Notes under the pieces: generated by a model
The model's database searches: none
What the model was told of the DNA's origin: nothing
The model's input: the letters and a program-made list of their open reading frames with translations, nothing else
Translations under genes and position numbers: made by a program
Shown: positions 1 through 12,480 of the stretch, piece after piece
Layout of the letters: every line of letters starts with the position of its first letter
Position numbering within the stretch: position 1 is the first letter of the stretch
NCBI GenBank assembly: GCA_037957365.1
Contig: JARHVA010008414.1
Coordinates: 1-64,000 of the forward strand
Direction: 5' to 3'
Origin: Torreya grandis
Taxonomy: Eukaryota > Streptophyta > Pinopsida > Cupressales > Taxaceae
DNA: 64,000 nt

Positions 1-1300
1 GTATACCCATATAACTATAAAAAATGTAATAGCATGTATAGTATCTTAATTTAAATAGTAAATTTTACTTAGTTGTTAATTATTAGTTGTAAAGGAGGGA
101 TGGAACATGATGTCCATCATGGCATCCAATAAAGCAATATGATGTATGGGTGTGGATAATGGGCATTATAAATAGTTGAGAAGTAATCAAGCAATAAGAA
201 TATAAGGCAAGAAGCAATAATCATACAATAGTGTCGAAGGGGTCAAACAAACAAGGGACATGAGCACATGTCACTCAAACTAGAAAGAAAGAATACAAGG
301 CATGTTCAAATGTCACATACACATACAATTGAAAAAAAGGAAGGTTGGCATGAGGGCCACAATCACATAGAAGAGTATAAGAAAAGGACATTGGTAAATT
401 TCCTAAGGCACATACAAATGACAAAATAGGAATTGAGAAATTCAATCGTATCTAGATATACAAAGAAATAAAGTAAGGCTTGTAATATACTAGAAATACA
501 ATTTCATCTAACTAATCAAATCAAGAAGTGAAATTATACAAGACATGAAGTACAAAACTAGGTATATACTAAGAAATACACAAGTGGTATATACTAGTGA
601 AAGTAGATAGAGTAATCTATTTAAGCTAGTAAGTAATGGACATCAACATGATAACTAGAGTGTGTTGTGTAGAAATGACATAACTTGGATGGTGTATTCA
701 TGTAAAAGATGGCCCTAAGGGGTAGATATATCTATGTATGTCTTGAATGTATGAAGTAAGATGCCCCCTCAATGGATAGAGTGAAGTAATCAAGGATCTA
801 GAAGTCACTACACATACTCAAATAAGATCAAGTGAATCATGGTAATGTAGATAAATCTACAAACAATAGCATAGAAAAATAGAATTTAAGTCTAGCATGG
901 TAGTAAAAATTTAAAGCATGGAGAATGCATACAATTGAAATGTTTTTGAATTTTTGAATGTTTTTGTATTTTGAAATTGTGTTTGTCTTTGGTATTTTGA
1001 CATATTTTAATGTTTTTAGATTTTGAAATTTTTTATTGTTATTGGATTTTGAAATTTTGGCTATTTACAATCAATCATGAAGAGACTTATGTATAAGAAA
1101 AACTGAGAAACTATGTACAATTAAACAAAAAGAAACTATGTACCAGTAATTTGAAAGGAAGCTTTATATAAGTAAGGCTGAGAAGAGATGATACTAATTG
1201 ATGATTCTTATAAGAGACTCCCTATCGTGGTGTCTTATATTGAACAAAGGAATTGTGTATGACTATGAAACATGAGAGAATGGTTATGAATATGATTCTA
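1..1300 (-). mobile_element. Partial internal region of retroelement family B
   Basis: This AT-rich stretch matches the interior of element B2 at about 30,790-31,960 in the same orientation. Shared landmarks are 'atgatgtccatca' (about 109 and 30,819), a block with 'ggccacaat' and 'cacatgtcact', a T-rich stretch with 'gaatgttttt', and 'gagactc' followed by 'aaaggaa' near 1,210 and 31,890. In B2 this part lies between the protease and the 3' LTR on the minus strand and codes for nothing I recognise, so the window probably opens inside a second, older family B copy whose 3' LTR lies to the left. The boundary near 1,300 is approximate. The match is seen in the sequence; orientation is inferred from B2. 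Confidence 0.6.
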
Positions 1301-3181
1301 AATATTTGGATTTATTGTTGGTATCTTGGAACTAATAATAACTTGTATTGTTCTACTCATCATTAACATCTTGATTTTGAACCAATGAAATGCTAGTGTT
1401 AACTTTTGCTATATTTATATCTTTTCCTTTGATAAATTATATTTTTGAATGATTTTCCTTGGGATTTTCAATAATCCCAAACCTTGGTGACAAATAATAT
1501 CAACTATAGAATATGAATAGTGATGCCTTGAGCATGCTTGTCTAACCCTTGACCTTGATAATAAAACTATTGTAGATATTTTTGACCAAACTCATACTAT
1601 TTTGGAAGTTGAGCCTTAATTTAGAGAGGTATATTTTCATATTTTACATGCTTTCCCTATGCTTATAGTACTGTTTCTTTTCTATTTTTTTTGTTTTATC
1701 CTTTTTTTGTTCTCGGTGATGCTTTGGTAACCACTTTTATACTATTTCTAAATTTGACCCTTTATGAATTTATTCCTAGGTCACTGTAGATTACTTGACT
1801 GATTTACCTTGTATAGGGTCCTCATTAGTAAATATTTATTTTATATGTTTTTTCAATGCCAAACATGAATCTATGTGATTCTCATACATTCCATGATACA
1901 CACAATAATATTTGGATCTTCTTACTTGATGTAGAGGAGGTAGTTTGATAAAATTAGATTTAATCATTTCCCTTAGTAACTCACTTGAAATATTATTTTA
2001 TCTTTAAATGATTTTTGAATCACTAGTTGTAGAGTTTGTTGCGATTTCTTGTTTTGATATGTAATTAAATAGGTGAAGGTGCATGTATATGATTGACACT
2101 AGGGTGCCTTTAAGGATTTTATATTATAATCTGATTCTCTAATGTTATGATATTTTCATGTAATAGTTGATTTTATGTTTTTAAATATGAAATTAACTTT
2201 CTCATATTAGTTATTTGATTCCTTAGAGTCTTACAAGTGTAAACCCTTGTTGCTTCTAATTAAACATGTAAGCACATATGTTGAAGATGGTTTCAAGAAG
2301 CTATAGGTTGAATGTATGCATTATGAATAATAGTATAGGCTTATTAAAATTTTGGAGAGGTGATAACATGGACTTGGTTAGAGTGAAAGTATCTATCACC
2401 CTCTTTAGGGAGAGGAGGAGAAGGAAATTCTTTTCTGTGCATAAGATATGTCATTAAAACTTAACAGGTGCTTGTCAACTTATGTAATGGATCCTCTAGG
2501 TATAAACCATGTATGTGGTATGAAATGCATGTAAGTTTTATAACAATATGATTATAAAAAACATTCCACATGAGAGATAACCAAAAAGGTATAGAGAGCA
2601 TGGAACTATGCATTAATGCATAACAAATTTTTACTTATGATATGATATTTCTAATATATTTATCAACATAGAGTTGAAAATTATTCCACATGAGAAAGAT
2701 AAAGAATGTAATGAAACCTTATATGAAATAAAAGTAAAATTTTCTTTGAAATAAATGGATCTTAACATGTTTAGAAATAAATTTATTGATATCATCCCAT
2801 ATTGTGAAAAATAAGCATCAAAGGGAAAGATTTAAGCTTTGCATTAACATACGGTAAACTCCATCATTCATATACATGATAGGACCTAGTATGAATTACT
2901 TATTATTTACAATAAATTTTTTTAAATGAGTAAGATCCATTTATAATTTTATGTGAAATCTGAATTGGATGTAACGTGATACCTCAAGAGCAAAGGAACC
3001 TAGTAAATTTAACTAGGGTTTGAAATAAATTATTTTTAAAATTATTAAGGTAAATTTAAAATTTTTAATGTGTAATTGTAATTTAAATATGCAAGAAAAA
3101 AATGAAAATATATGAGAAAATTCTTGATTTAAGGGGACCTAGTATATGCAACTAGGGTTTTGATCTAAAGCTTAGGAGCTT
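1301..3181. other. AT-rich stretch without recognisable gene
   Basis: No reading frame of convincing length or resemblance is present on either strand. Small internal similarities exist: 'attccacatgag' occurs at about 2,563 and 2,682, and 'acctagta' followed by 'aactaggg' occurs near 3,000 and 3,136. These look like worn local duplications. The stretch is probably older retroelement interior into which the 3,182-6,034 element inserted. Confidence 0.5.
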
Positions 3182-3669
3182 TGGTTTAAAGATAATTCAA
3201 TAAACAAGAATAACATAATTGTAACAATGTTATCTCTGAGAAGAGATGTTTTACTGATCAAATTTGTAGATCCAAACATATGCCTATCTCTAAGAAGAGA
3301 TGTCTACTTGAATTTTTGGGATACATATATTTTTATACATACTTTGAAGGTAGGAAGAGGATGTGGAAGGTAACCAATCTCAAGGGAGAAGAAGTGTTTT
3401 GCCTTCCATGATTTACAACATTATAGAATTCAAGAAATTACTATTTTTAGACTATATTATTAAAATTGAAATTTAGGACATTTCTATTAAGATTTTTGGG
3501 TTTGAAACCATAGATCATAGCTCCATGTTATCCTCATTTTTAGATTTATAACAGTTCAAATGGGGAGTCAAATGGATCTATGGTGCAAAAATTATGGCTC
3601 CTGGAAGTTCTACCACCAATTAGGGTAGAATCATCACTTGAATTATCACCTAAAATGTTGCTCGAATCA
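3182..3669 (-). repeat. 3' LTR of the 3.2-6.0 kb gypsy derivative
   Basis: This direct repeat matches 5,516-6,034. Shared blocks include 'ctctgagaagagatgtttta', 'ggatgtggaaggtaaccaa', 'atggtgcaaaa' and 'cacctaaaatgttgctcg'. On the minus strand it begins TGATTCGAGC directly after a purine-rich tract, which fixes this end. The other end is set where similarity stops and is good to a few bases. Confidence 0.8.
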
Positions 3670-3682
3670 TTCCTCCGTCCTT
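3670..3682 (-). other. Polypurine tract
   Basis: The minus strand reads AAGGACGGAGGAA immediately upstream of the 3' LTR start. A purine run at this place primes plus-strand DNA synthesis in LTR retrotransposons. Its position confirms the minus orientation of the element. Confidence 0.65.
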
Positions 3683-4046
3683 GAGAAGTAATCACCCCCA
3701 TTTCATTAAAATTTATCATCAAGTGCGGTAGTTGTGTTTTGATTTGATTCTTGATGCATACTTGGAATAGACTATGTTTTATGGAGCTATGCTAAGCCTA
3801 ATTATTCACCATTTATGTTTGACCATTAGTATATAGATGGAAGGCCATGAAATTCCTTAGCTTGGTATCTGTTTACTTATATTATTGTATTATTTCTATA
3901 GTCAAGGTTGTAACATCAGCCCTTTTGGATTTGTATGGCTTGACCACCATGAGAATGAATTTATTAGAACTAATCAAGGAGATAGATGTAGAAGGTGGTA
4001 CCTTTGGTACCCTATAATTTTATGTTCCAAGATTGAGGGTGATCCT

Positions 4047-4364
4047 TCAAGTTCTTGATTCATATATTCCATGTTGAACATACATGAATGGCTGATGAAA
4101 GAGTACATCATAAACATCCAAATTGATTGCATCACACAAGACCTCATCCTGGAAAAGTTTTATTACATATGAGAGAAGATATTTATGGGTGACATGGAAG
4201 TTTCTACCTAGACTCAACCATATAATATTATATGTATATGGGTAAGGCTTCATGGATATATTTAATCTTTTCACAACATTAGTAGAGATTAAATTCTTTT
4301 GACTCCCACTATCAAGAATGAAATGTAGAGGCTTACCTTTCACCCATAACATAGATTGAGACAA
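4047..4364 (-). CDS. Retropepsin (aspartic protease) domain of Ty3/gypsy Pol, fragment
   Basis: The 105-residue open frame carries an aspartic protease domain. Residues 9-26 include the strand leading to the catalytic D-S-G (FILDSGSQKNLIS), followed by a VVKRL helix. Near residue 75 the pattern DEVLCDAINLDVYDVLF matches the second half of plant gypsy proteases, where the usual end is DVLLGQPY; here LLGQP has become LFHQP. The protein would cleave the Gag-Pol polyprotein during particle maturation. The frame has no stop across the whole domain, unlike the gag part next to it. Upstream in a broken frame lies HKSRTHSKE followed by C, resembling the end of a zinc-knuckle or linker. The ATG start is arbitrary, since the domain would be translated as part of Gag-Pol. 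Confidence 0.85.
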   Translation of the reverse strand: MSQSMLWVKGKPLHFILDSGSQKNLISTNVVKRLNISMKPYPYTYNIIWLSLGRNFHVTHKYLLSYVIKLFQDEVLCDAINLDVYDVLFHQPFMYVQHGIYESRT

Positions 4365-4559
4365 CCTTTCATTATCATATGGCCTCTCCTCATGGTTTAT
4401 TGATGAAGAAACAATGGAATCAAGGTTATAATCTACAATTTATCCTTCATCCTCTTTGACTTTAGGGTGTGTATGAGGTAGAGCAATAGATGTTGAGGAT
4501 TGTGACTCAGAAATCAAGGACTTGTTGGCTCAACATTATTCTTTGGAGTGAGTTCTAGA

Positions 4560-5230
4560 TTTATGGTAATCACACTATTTCCCAATATTCCCTTCCTTTA
4601 GCTTCCAATTTTGGCCTTGTGTTTGACCTTCTTTGTCACATTTCCATTTTGAAGGATAACTCTTCATATCCATTCTTATATGATTATGCTTAATCTTCAC
4701 CATGAACATGTACACCTCACCGAGGGTTTTCAAATTAAAGATATACATTTCCCCCATATATACCATTGTAGTCCACCATGATATTTGATAACCTTATGTT
4801 TTTCACTTTCTTGGATACCCAAACTTGTAGATAGAGAATGAAAAATGTCAGTGTAATCTTGAATAGACTATTCCTTAACTTGGTAAAGTTATTGCCACTC
4901 TATTTACAAATCATCATATTATCTAATGGGGTATTATTATTCCTTTATAGATTTTATGAAATCATCCTATGTAGGTTCTACCTCAAGGCCCATATCATCA
5001 ATACTAAATCTCTTTTTGTACACTTCCCACCAATTATGATAGGCAATGATGCTTTCAAAAGAGCAAAAGTGATCTTCTATTTATTGGTGAATTTATTTAT
5101 AGAAAAATAGGATGATAATTGATCTAACTTATTTTCTACTACATCATAATTAATTTTTCCTTCAAATGTAGGGATATCAAAATTCTCCTAAACCTTGAAG
5201 GGTGTTGGGGCACTGAAAATATGTGGGGTT
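4560..5230 (-). pseudogene. gag remnant of the gypsy derivative
   Basis: Minus-strand reading gives NFDIPTFEGKINYDVVENK and then KITFALLKA with one stop between. This is the start of the Ty3/gypsy capsid (Retrotrans_gag) domain, where plant elements have P.FEGK.. and KI.FAL..L. A later open piece (4,766-4,575) contains YPSKWKCDKEGQTQ, which sits where basic, Cys-containing capsid or nucleocapsid linker sequence is expected. Several stops and frame changes separate the pieces. Gag would form the virus-like particle. Confidence 0.7.
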
Positions 5231-5485
5231 ACAGATGAGGAACCAGAATTTCTCATCAAGATTTGTTAGAGAATCTAGGCAAATTATTATAGCATCTACA
5301 CTTACTACTGATATAAGTCTTCATTCACTATTTACTTGAAATGATTGGATGTCTTAGTGTTGTCTACCATTTGATGTCATTTGGAGTAGATAGGTGGATA
5401 GTCTACTAGTTATATTATTTTCCACCTAAGTTTCTTGTAATCTGATCTCATCTTTAGGATCATACACTCTAAAGACAAATTTATT

Positions 5486-5493
5486 TGATACCA
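5486..5493 (-). other. Primer-binding site, initiator-Met tRNA type
   Basis: On the minus strand TGGTATCA lies just inside the 5' LTR in the context ATTAGTGGTATCAAAT. It matches the start of the standard plant PBS TGGTATCAGAGC, complementary to the 3' end of initiator methionine tRNA. The last bases have decayed. It is about 22 bases from the LTR edge as I set it, somewhat far, so the edge may be placed too far right. Confidence 0.7.
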
Positions 5494-5515
5494 CTAATCC
5501 AAAACTCAAGATATT

Positions 5516-6034
5516 TGGTAGAAATATAATTCAAAAAATAAGAATAACATAATTGTAATAATTTTATCTCTGAGAAGAGATGTTTTATTGATCAAAATTG
5601 CAGATCTAAGCATATGGCTATCTCTTAAAAGAGATGTCTACTTGCCTTTTCAGGCTAAATATATTTCTATACATACTTTGAAGGGAGGAGGAGGATGTGG
5701 AAGGTAACCAATCTTGAGTTAGATAAATTGGTTCACCTTCCATGATTTACAACATTACAAAATTTGATAAATTACTATTTTTAGAAACTTACCATTTTTA
5801 GATTACACTATGAAAATTAAAATTTAGGACACTTTCATTAGGATTTTAGGAGTCAAAAACCATTTATCATATCTTCATGCCATCTTATCATGTTATCCTC
5901 ATTATTATATTTCAAAAAATTCAAATGGGTAGTCAAATGGAGCTATGGTGCAAAAGTTATGGCTCCTAGAAGTTTCACCACCAAATGCGGTAGAACAGTC
6001 ACTCGAATTATCACCTAAAATGTTGCTCGTATTA
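5516..6034 (-). repeat. 5' LTR of the 3.2-6.0 kb gypsy derivative
   Basis: This is the partner of 3,182-3,669. It is about 30 bases longer because of small insertions. The expected minus-strand TG start has become TA (TAATACGAGC). A short open frame inside it (5,945-6,199) is only LTR sequence read by chance. Confidence 0.8.
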
Positions 6035-7062
6035 GGTTCAGAAGAAAATGATTTTTTTTTACATTACTATGGAATTTTAAAATTTAATTTGAATTTTTAT
6101 TTAAATATGTGGATAAAAAATTGGAAAATTATTGGAAAAATCAACAATGAATTTGCCCTATTGTTTTTAGGGTTTTTAGGTGCAAGTAAAGTAAGTTAAG
6201 TTCACCAAAGGATTTAACATTTTTGGAAATATTAGAGTCTTATTCCTAATTTAGTTAAAGTTTTGAGCTGAGTAAATCATTAAATGATACTAAAATAAAT
6301 AGAGTAATAATTTGTATAATTTATTTAATCTTCATAGCTTTCTAAAAATAGTAATGAAAGAGGAGAAATGTAACTTATCTTAAAACTAGGCCTAGAGATG
6401 AATACTAATTGTTCAAGAATGGGACAATGTTGTGAACTAGAATTTAGATATTTTTGGGTGAAAGGATAAGAGCATTGAAAATAAGACACTTTAGGGTCTG
6501 ACACTATAGTCTAGGTCATGCCACTATTATCCACACTGGTTATAAATATCTAAGATTTTTGGGTTTTATCCTTTGTCCCTATGTGAGCCTATCTATGAAA
6601 TTTTCAGTCCTAAATGTCGATAAATCTCCTTGTAGAGCTTATTTAATCTTCAAATCCTAGGCCTTTAGTATGCTTGAATGAAACATGAGAAAAAGGGGGG
6701 TTAGCGTCTATAAGATGCACTAAACATGGATCCACACCCTTTGTGTGGGCATGTTATGTATATACCAATACTCCAAAGAGGGATCAAGCCATATGTAGTC
6801 CTCCCACTTGATGTTCTTTGTGAAATAGTGTTATGTAGATGCAAATATGCTAAATTGGGTGTGCTTGAGGTGGATAAGGACTATTTTGATGGTTTGAATA
6901 TGATGGTAGCTGTATTGGATGGTTGTGTGCAAAGAATAGGGAAATTTGTTTAGTATTGGATGGTTATATGCAAAGAATAGTGAAATTTGTCTTTTGCTTG
7001 TATTATTTCTTTGCTTTGTGATAATTTCCACCCCCTTCTAAATTAAATTTGAATGGGATTAT
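6035..7062 (-). repeat. Diverged LTR-like sequence related to family B
   Basis: Part of this stretch resembles the LTRs of element B2. 'accaatactc' followed by 'gagggatcaag' and 'atgtagt.ctcc' (about 6,757-6,810) corresponds to 28,570-28,610 and 35,370-35,405, and 'ctatagt' with 'ccactatta' (about 6,500-6,530) has counterparts at 28,280-28,330. Similarity is patchy, so this could be an old LTR of the family B copy at the window start or another subfamily. No gene is seen. Confidence 0.4.
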
Positions 7063-7090
7063 ATATATATATATATATACACATATATAC

Positions 7091-7121
<31 letters not shown>

Positions 7122-7252
7122 CATACATATACATATATATATATACATATATATATATATACATACATATATGTACACACACACACACATATATACATAT
7201 ATATATATACATGTATATATATATACATACATATATATACATATATATATAT
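7063..7252. repeat. Compound TA/TACA/CA microsatellite
   Basis: About 190 bases are built from TA, TACA and CA dinucleotide blocks, with a run of CA near 7,175-7,190. All open frames here, on both strands, are Tyr/Ile/His strings produced by the repeat and are not genes. Such tracts are length-variable and can adopt left-handed or slipped structures. Confidence 0.97.
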
Positions 7253-7635
7253 AGGTCATGGGTTAGATGAATTCATGCTAGGATAACACAATGAATAAGA
7301 GGAATCAAATGGAAACAATCATCTAGGACTAAAATGTGATTGGATAAACATGCTACAAATGGGACACCTAAGGGTCTAGTGCTATAGTCCAACCTAGGTG
7401 ATATTGTTTTATAGGTATAGGACCTAGGAGAATAAAATAAGCATGGAAAATGGAGCCTATCTGAGCTAGAATCAGGTCTCAAAAGTCTATAGATGACTAG
7501 GAATTAGTAAAAAGGTGTCTAGAAGGGTCATGAGAGTGTGCAATAGGGACCTATGGGTTGGGTATCACCATCCACACTAAAGCTAGAAATTTTAACATTT
7601 TATATGAATAGAAAGGGTATAAATGGGTGATTTCA
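7253..7635. other. Flank between microsatellite and element A
   Basis: No gene is seen. The phrase 'aagggtct' followed by 'ctatagtc' at about 7,373-7,392 repeats the wording at 6,490-6,512, so this is probably a continuation of the LTR-like sequence to the left, interrupted by microsatellite growth. Confidence 0.4.
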
Positions 7636-10600
7636 TGTTCCATGTGTCATATTATTCCTTAATCAGCTATTTCTAACTAAAAGGTGGTAGGTTCTTCAAA
7701 AGAAAGAGTAGTTTTCTTGGAAAAAAGAGGAGTTTGGCACTTGTATGGTCCATAAGAGAGTGTGACACATGGGATAATATTATGAGATTAATATTTATCT
7801 TACTTATACCCATTTCCATGCTTTAATTAATTTTTAAGTGTCAAATTTTAACTAGAACCATTATGCTCCTTCTTCACCCTTCCATGCACACAGAACTAGT
7901 CATCAGGTTTTCACTTGGTACATAAAGCAGCAGAGATTTTAGACAAATTAATATTGGGGGTATATTTTACAATCAATCAGATTTTTTTTTATGTTTTTTT
8001 GCATAGGAATGGTGGCTTTTTCTTTATAAACCATTCCTAAGAAGTTGGCATATCTAATTTTCTTGAAAATCTATGAACCCTATATGTTTTGATCTTATTT
8101 GGATGGTTATGTACAATCCAAATGTTTGGATTGAATTGAACGTAAACTTACATATTCACATCATGTTATCCATGATTTTTTATTATTTCAAGGTGTTTTG
8201 ATAATTAAATCATATCAAGTTTGCAGATTGGTCTCATTTGAAGCTAATAGGTAGTTTTCCACCATTTACATGATATCCATGATTTATAGTGATTTTTTAG
8301 GGTGAATATAGGTTTATTTACATTTTTAAAATTCCTTATCTAAGATATTTTCCATGATACTGTAGTAATAAGCAACATATAGGTAGTTTGCTCCATGATT
8401 GTCATGCATAGTCAAATGAGGGAGCCAAGTTAAATTATTTAACACATACATAGAGGAATAATCATGGTATTTATATATTTAATACATTCCCATAGTGTAT
8501 ATAATCAATTAAAATTCTTTCACTTGGTAGAAGAGGGACTGTCTTAGTCAACACAATCACCTACATACTCAATTTACCATTAATATGCACCTACAGGTGT
8601 TTATAGAAAATTTAAAACATTAAAATGAAGTGTGATAAATTATTTAAATATTTAAAACATCTTAATGTTTCATTTGAATGAATTTATGGGAGATAAACTT
8701 GTTATTAAGGCATATTTCTTAACTACATTACCCCAATTCTGCTTACTACCTAGATGCAACTCAAATACACCTATAAGAGTCTCTCCTTGATGACATCATG
8801 GTGAGATGGGAGATTTGATAGGTTTTTTATTATTTTATAGTGATATTATTACATTTTAAAAATTTACTAAGGATTAAAATTGATCACAAGAACACATATC
8901 TTGCATGTTGTCTAAATATGCACTCATTGCCTGCATGTGAAATATGCACCTACAAGTGGCATTGCTAGAGATATAGAGGTAATTGTACAGAGAATATTGG
9001 ACAAGTTGAAACTTTTAAGGCCCTAGTATATTATTTATAATCATTTTATACCTTATTGAAATGATAGGTTTGCAAAGAAAAGTGGAAACTAATTTTAAAA
9101 GGAATGACTGAGTTCAAGAACCTTATCCCTAAAATAGGAAAATAGGGAACTTGGAAATTTTATGGATGTCATATGACAAGGTTAAAAATAATTTGAGGCA
9201 TATAAATGTTCTTGAATTTTATCCCATACATAGGAAAAGAGTCATGAAATTTTTTTATGACAAATGATCAATGAAAATAGGTTGTTGGGAGACCCAAAAT
9301 TGCACCTTTAAACACTAAATCCAAATAGTGAAATCTATAAGAAAGATTTTGAACTAGACCCTTTAACCAAGGTTGTAGTCATATGCCATTCCTCTATGAA
9401 TAAATGGTTATAAGGAATATAAAATATAAATCATGATCTAAATATCATTTGAATAGGTTAAAATATTGTCTTTTAAATCTCATATACACCTACATAACCC
9501 CACACACTCAACTATAGCTGATTGTGAGGGGTAGAGAGCTAAGGAATTTGGTATTTGATGTGGTTTAGCCTAGAAAATATGAGACAAATGAATTAAATAG
9601 ATTAAAAATTTATATTAAGGGAATCTATGGAAGTTTTTATACATTTATTTTAATCCCAAATAAGTATGGTCACCTATAGGTGCCCCTCCAAAATAAGAAA
9701 TATAGTCAGAGATGGAACTCAGTCTTATCTAGGCAAGGTGTATTGAAGATTATGTGAGAGTATGGAGAAAAAAATTAAAATTTTAACCAATAAAATATGA
9801 TCATGTTTATCTCTCATGATATACATATAAAAAATAAGGGGCTTTAGATAGGTAATATACATTCCATATGGTAGAAACAATGTGTACAGTCTACCTTCTA
9901 GGGATTTATTTCAGGTTTTGGAAGAGTTAGGATGTCAAATGACTTGAACAAGGGATAAAATTTGTTAAATATCATATCTATGACTTGAATAATCCCATAC
10001 AAAATTCAATTTTTCTAAGAGAATAGGGAAATTTCCCTCTATTTTATCTCAGATAGAGGGCACTCCCCTTATGCATAAACCCTACAATTTTTGAAAATGG
10101 TAATGATCAAGTGAGTTAGGGGCTAGTTTATCCTTGGAAATAGTTTTGGAATGTTTAATTACATCTACACAAACATGATAAACCTATCACAGAGGGATAA
10201 AACTCAATGGGATGGTTTATGCCCTTAAGGTTGTAGTTAGGCTCATTAGGCATGGTTAGGACTAGAGTCCAAATGAAAGGTCAACTTTAATTCTAACATG
10301 ATATGAGGATTTTAATGGAATAATACATGTTTATCGGATAATTTTATATGTTTATAATCTATTTTTATGTAGGTAAGTCACAAAAGGGCCACTTTTAGCT
10401 TAGAGACAACATTAGGCCTATGGGAATGAGGAATCAAGCTCGATAAGGCAATTTTAGATGCTCATATATTATCTGATGTTATCAATGGAGATTAACGGAG
10501 TTAAAGGATATTTATGGGGATATTAAAGTTTCATCTATTGGAAATTTTTGGTAGTTCCAATGTCTAATCTTCATGAGCAATATTTAAGAGTAAAAATGAC

Positions 10601-12148
10601 TTAAAACCCTTACAAACCCTGGTTAAGGACCTGATTGGGAAAACAACATTGGAGGGATATAAAAATAATATGTAATGGGAATTTAAATTATTTAAAGTTA
10701 TAGGAAACTCTCCAGTGACCCTTCCCATCTACTTGAGGTGTTTCATATCTATATAGACAGGGTGTAGAATTACTTTTCCTGACTATTTTATGCATTATGT
10801 AGGTTATTAGGGGTTTAAATAGATTAAATAAACTTTGGGAGTAATATATATACTTTTAAAAACTCAATATGTTATTTTAATGCTTCATAAAAACTCCTAT
10901 GTGTATCTACTAAAGCTCTCATCTCAGCTACTCAAATTGGCATAGTGAACATGATAGTGAGAAGGGTGAAAAACTTTAAGTAAGATGAATTTATGGTGTG
11001 CTTGATTCCTCTAAGGCCATGGATTAAATTTAAACATGTAATTAATCCAATTTTATGGATTTAAATGGTAAAATAAATCCATTTTATAATCTAAGTGTTC
11101 AAGCTATGTGAAAGAGGAGTTATTTTGACTAGAGATGGTGATAACTCATTTTAAGAGGAATCATAATGATTAGGATTATAAAAAATGCATGTAATATCAT
11201 CTTTGAAACCCCTCCCTATAATAAAAATTATGATATATTTACATATTTAATTTTGGGACTTTCAAATAGGGGTGAATAATGAAGGCAATTTTCTTGTGTA
11301 GAACGAGAACTCATATGCCACATTTTAAGAGTTTCATGACTTAGGGTGACACTTTTGTTTCTTAAATTTGCATGATGAGTTTAAAATAATATTATAATGT
11401 AAATTTACCTCCTTTTATTATATTTAAAATTGTCTCTATGAACATTTTACTTCTTCCTTCTCTTATCTTTCTCAATTTCTATAAGAAATAACCATTTTGG
11501 CCTTTGTAAAATATGTTTCACCTAAGTATGGTGAAGCCCTGATCATTTGAATACCATAAGATCAATAAATATTACTTATTTTACCTCTTATATGACTATT
11601 CATAGTGTTTCCACTTGAATTATTTATCTTTCTTAGTGATGAATATTATTTCCTTAGCATTGTCATCTCATTCTCACACATATTTGTAGCTTGAAAGCTT
11701 CTTCTTGTAGGTCATGTGAAGTGTTATATGATTTTTCAAGGTTAAGTGAGTTATTATATTCAAATAGTTCCATTTTAGGCCTCTTGTCTATTCCTTCTAG
11801 CCTAAACATTCATCATAACCTCATAATGAAATATTGATGTGAGAAGATTCAGATTAGAGAAGTGTATGCCTAGTTAGTCCCTTGGTTACATGTGTGACAT
11901 GAAGCTGATTGGTATTTATCAATTACTTTTGTGTATCACCACATTTAGGATAGTTTACCTCTAATTTTATCTCCCTTTTCCTTGAAATAATAGGTGTATT
12001 AGTGATATATAAGTGGTACATCAAGGGGCTAACCCTCTCTAAAGATTCACCTCATTCATAGGCTAACCATAACCTAGAGGGTTTCAATTATGCCACTTAG
12101 ATGAGGAGAGATGATACATCTCCTCAAAGGGTGTAAATCTAATTGACA
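7636..12148 (+). repeat. 5' LTR of element A
   Basis: It matches 15,251-19,793 along its whole length in the same order. Landmarks are 'gagagtgtgacacatgggat' (7,755 and 15,371), 'taagaagttggcatatctaa' (8,038 and 15,652), 'tctcagatagagggcactcc' (10,048 and 17,697), 'tttgactagagatggtgata' (11,123 and 18,767) and 'gtggtacatcaaggg' near the end. It contains no convincing coding frame. Confidence 0.85.
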
Positions 12149-12156
12149 ATAGTTTT

Positions 12157-12174
12157 TGGCATACTCGATGGTAC
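12157..12174 (+). other. Possible primer-binding site of element A
   Basis: Eight bases after the 5' LTR lies TGGCATACTCGATGG. Its spacing to the LTR end and initial TGG fit a primer-binding site. It could be a decayed form of the TGGCGCCGTTGCC site used by many Tat/Athila elements, with several C-to-T and G-to-A type changes. Only about 8 of 15 positions agree, so the tRNA assignment is weak. Confidence 0.35.
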
Positions 12175-12480
12175 TCATTATCCAAGAAGCTAAAAGATCT
12201 TTCGTGTTGTCTTTTAACACATCAACCTTTGGAGGCATATATCCAAGCATCAATGATGACTCTAAAGATACATTAGCTGGTCAAGTATCCTAAGTTTTCC
12301 TTTTGAATATTATTGGTAATTTTTTTTAGTTTTCTTTTTTCACAATGAATTTTCATGGCTAATTTTGGTGTTATGTATTATTTTACTTAAGTTGGTGACG
12401 TATCTCATGCTTATGGAATTACATATGAGCCTTTCTATGATTATTATCAGCATTTTCATGATCCTTAAAATCTAAAATAT

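Larger units (their letters stand above)
3182..6034 (-). mobile_element. Ty3/gypsy LTR retrotransposon derivative, pol deleted
   Basis: Two direct repeats (3,182-3,669 and 5,516-6,034) bound about 1.85 kb. Read on the minus strand the order is 5' LTR, primer-binding site (5,486-5,493), gag (about 5,230-4,560), aspartic protease (4,364-4,047), a protease-RT linker, polypurine tract (3,670-3,682) and 3' LTR. No RT, RNase H or integrase follows the protease: the 3' LTR comes about 380 bases after it, so most of pol is deleted. This makes it a non-autonomous or dead derivative. The gag wording (PTFEGKI, KITFALLKA) and protease wording (LHFILDSGSQKNLIS) are typical of plant Ty3/gypsy families I recall from gymnosperms and some angiosperms. 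No clear target-site duplication was found. Confidence 0.85.

Noticed and set aside
7003..7286. Seven overlapping open frames on both strands of up to 79 codons
   Set aside because: All are Tyr/Ile/His strings from a TA/CA microsatellite.
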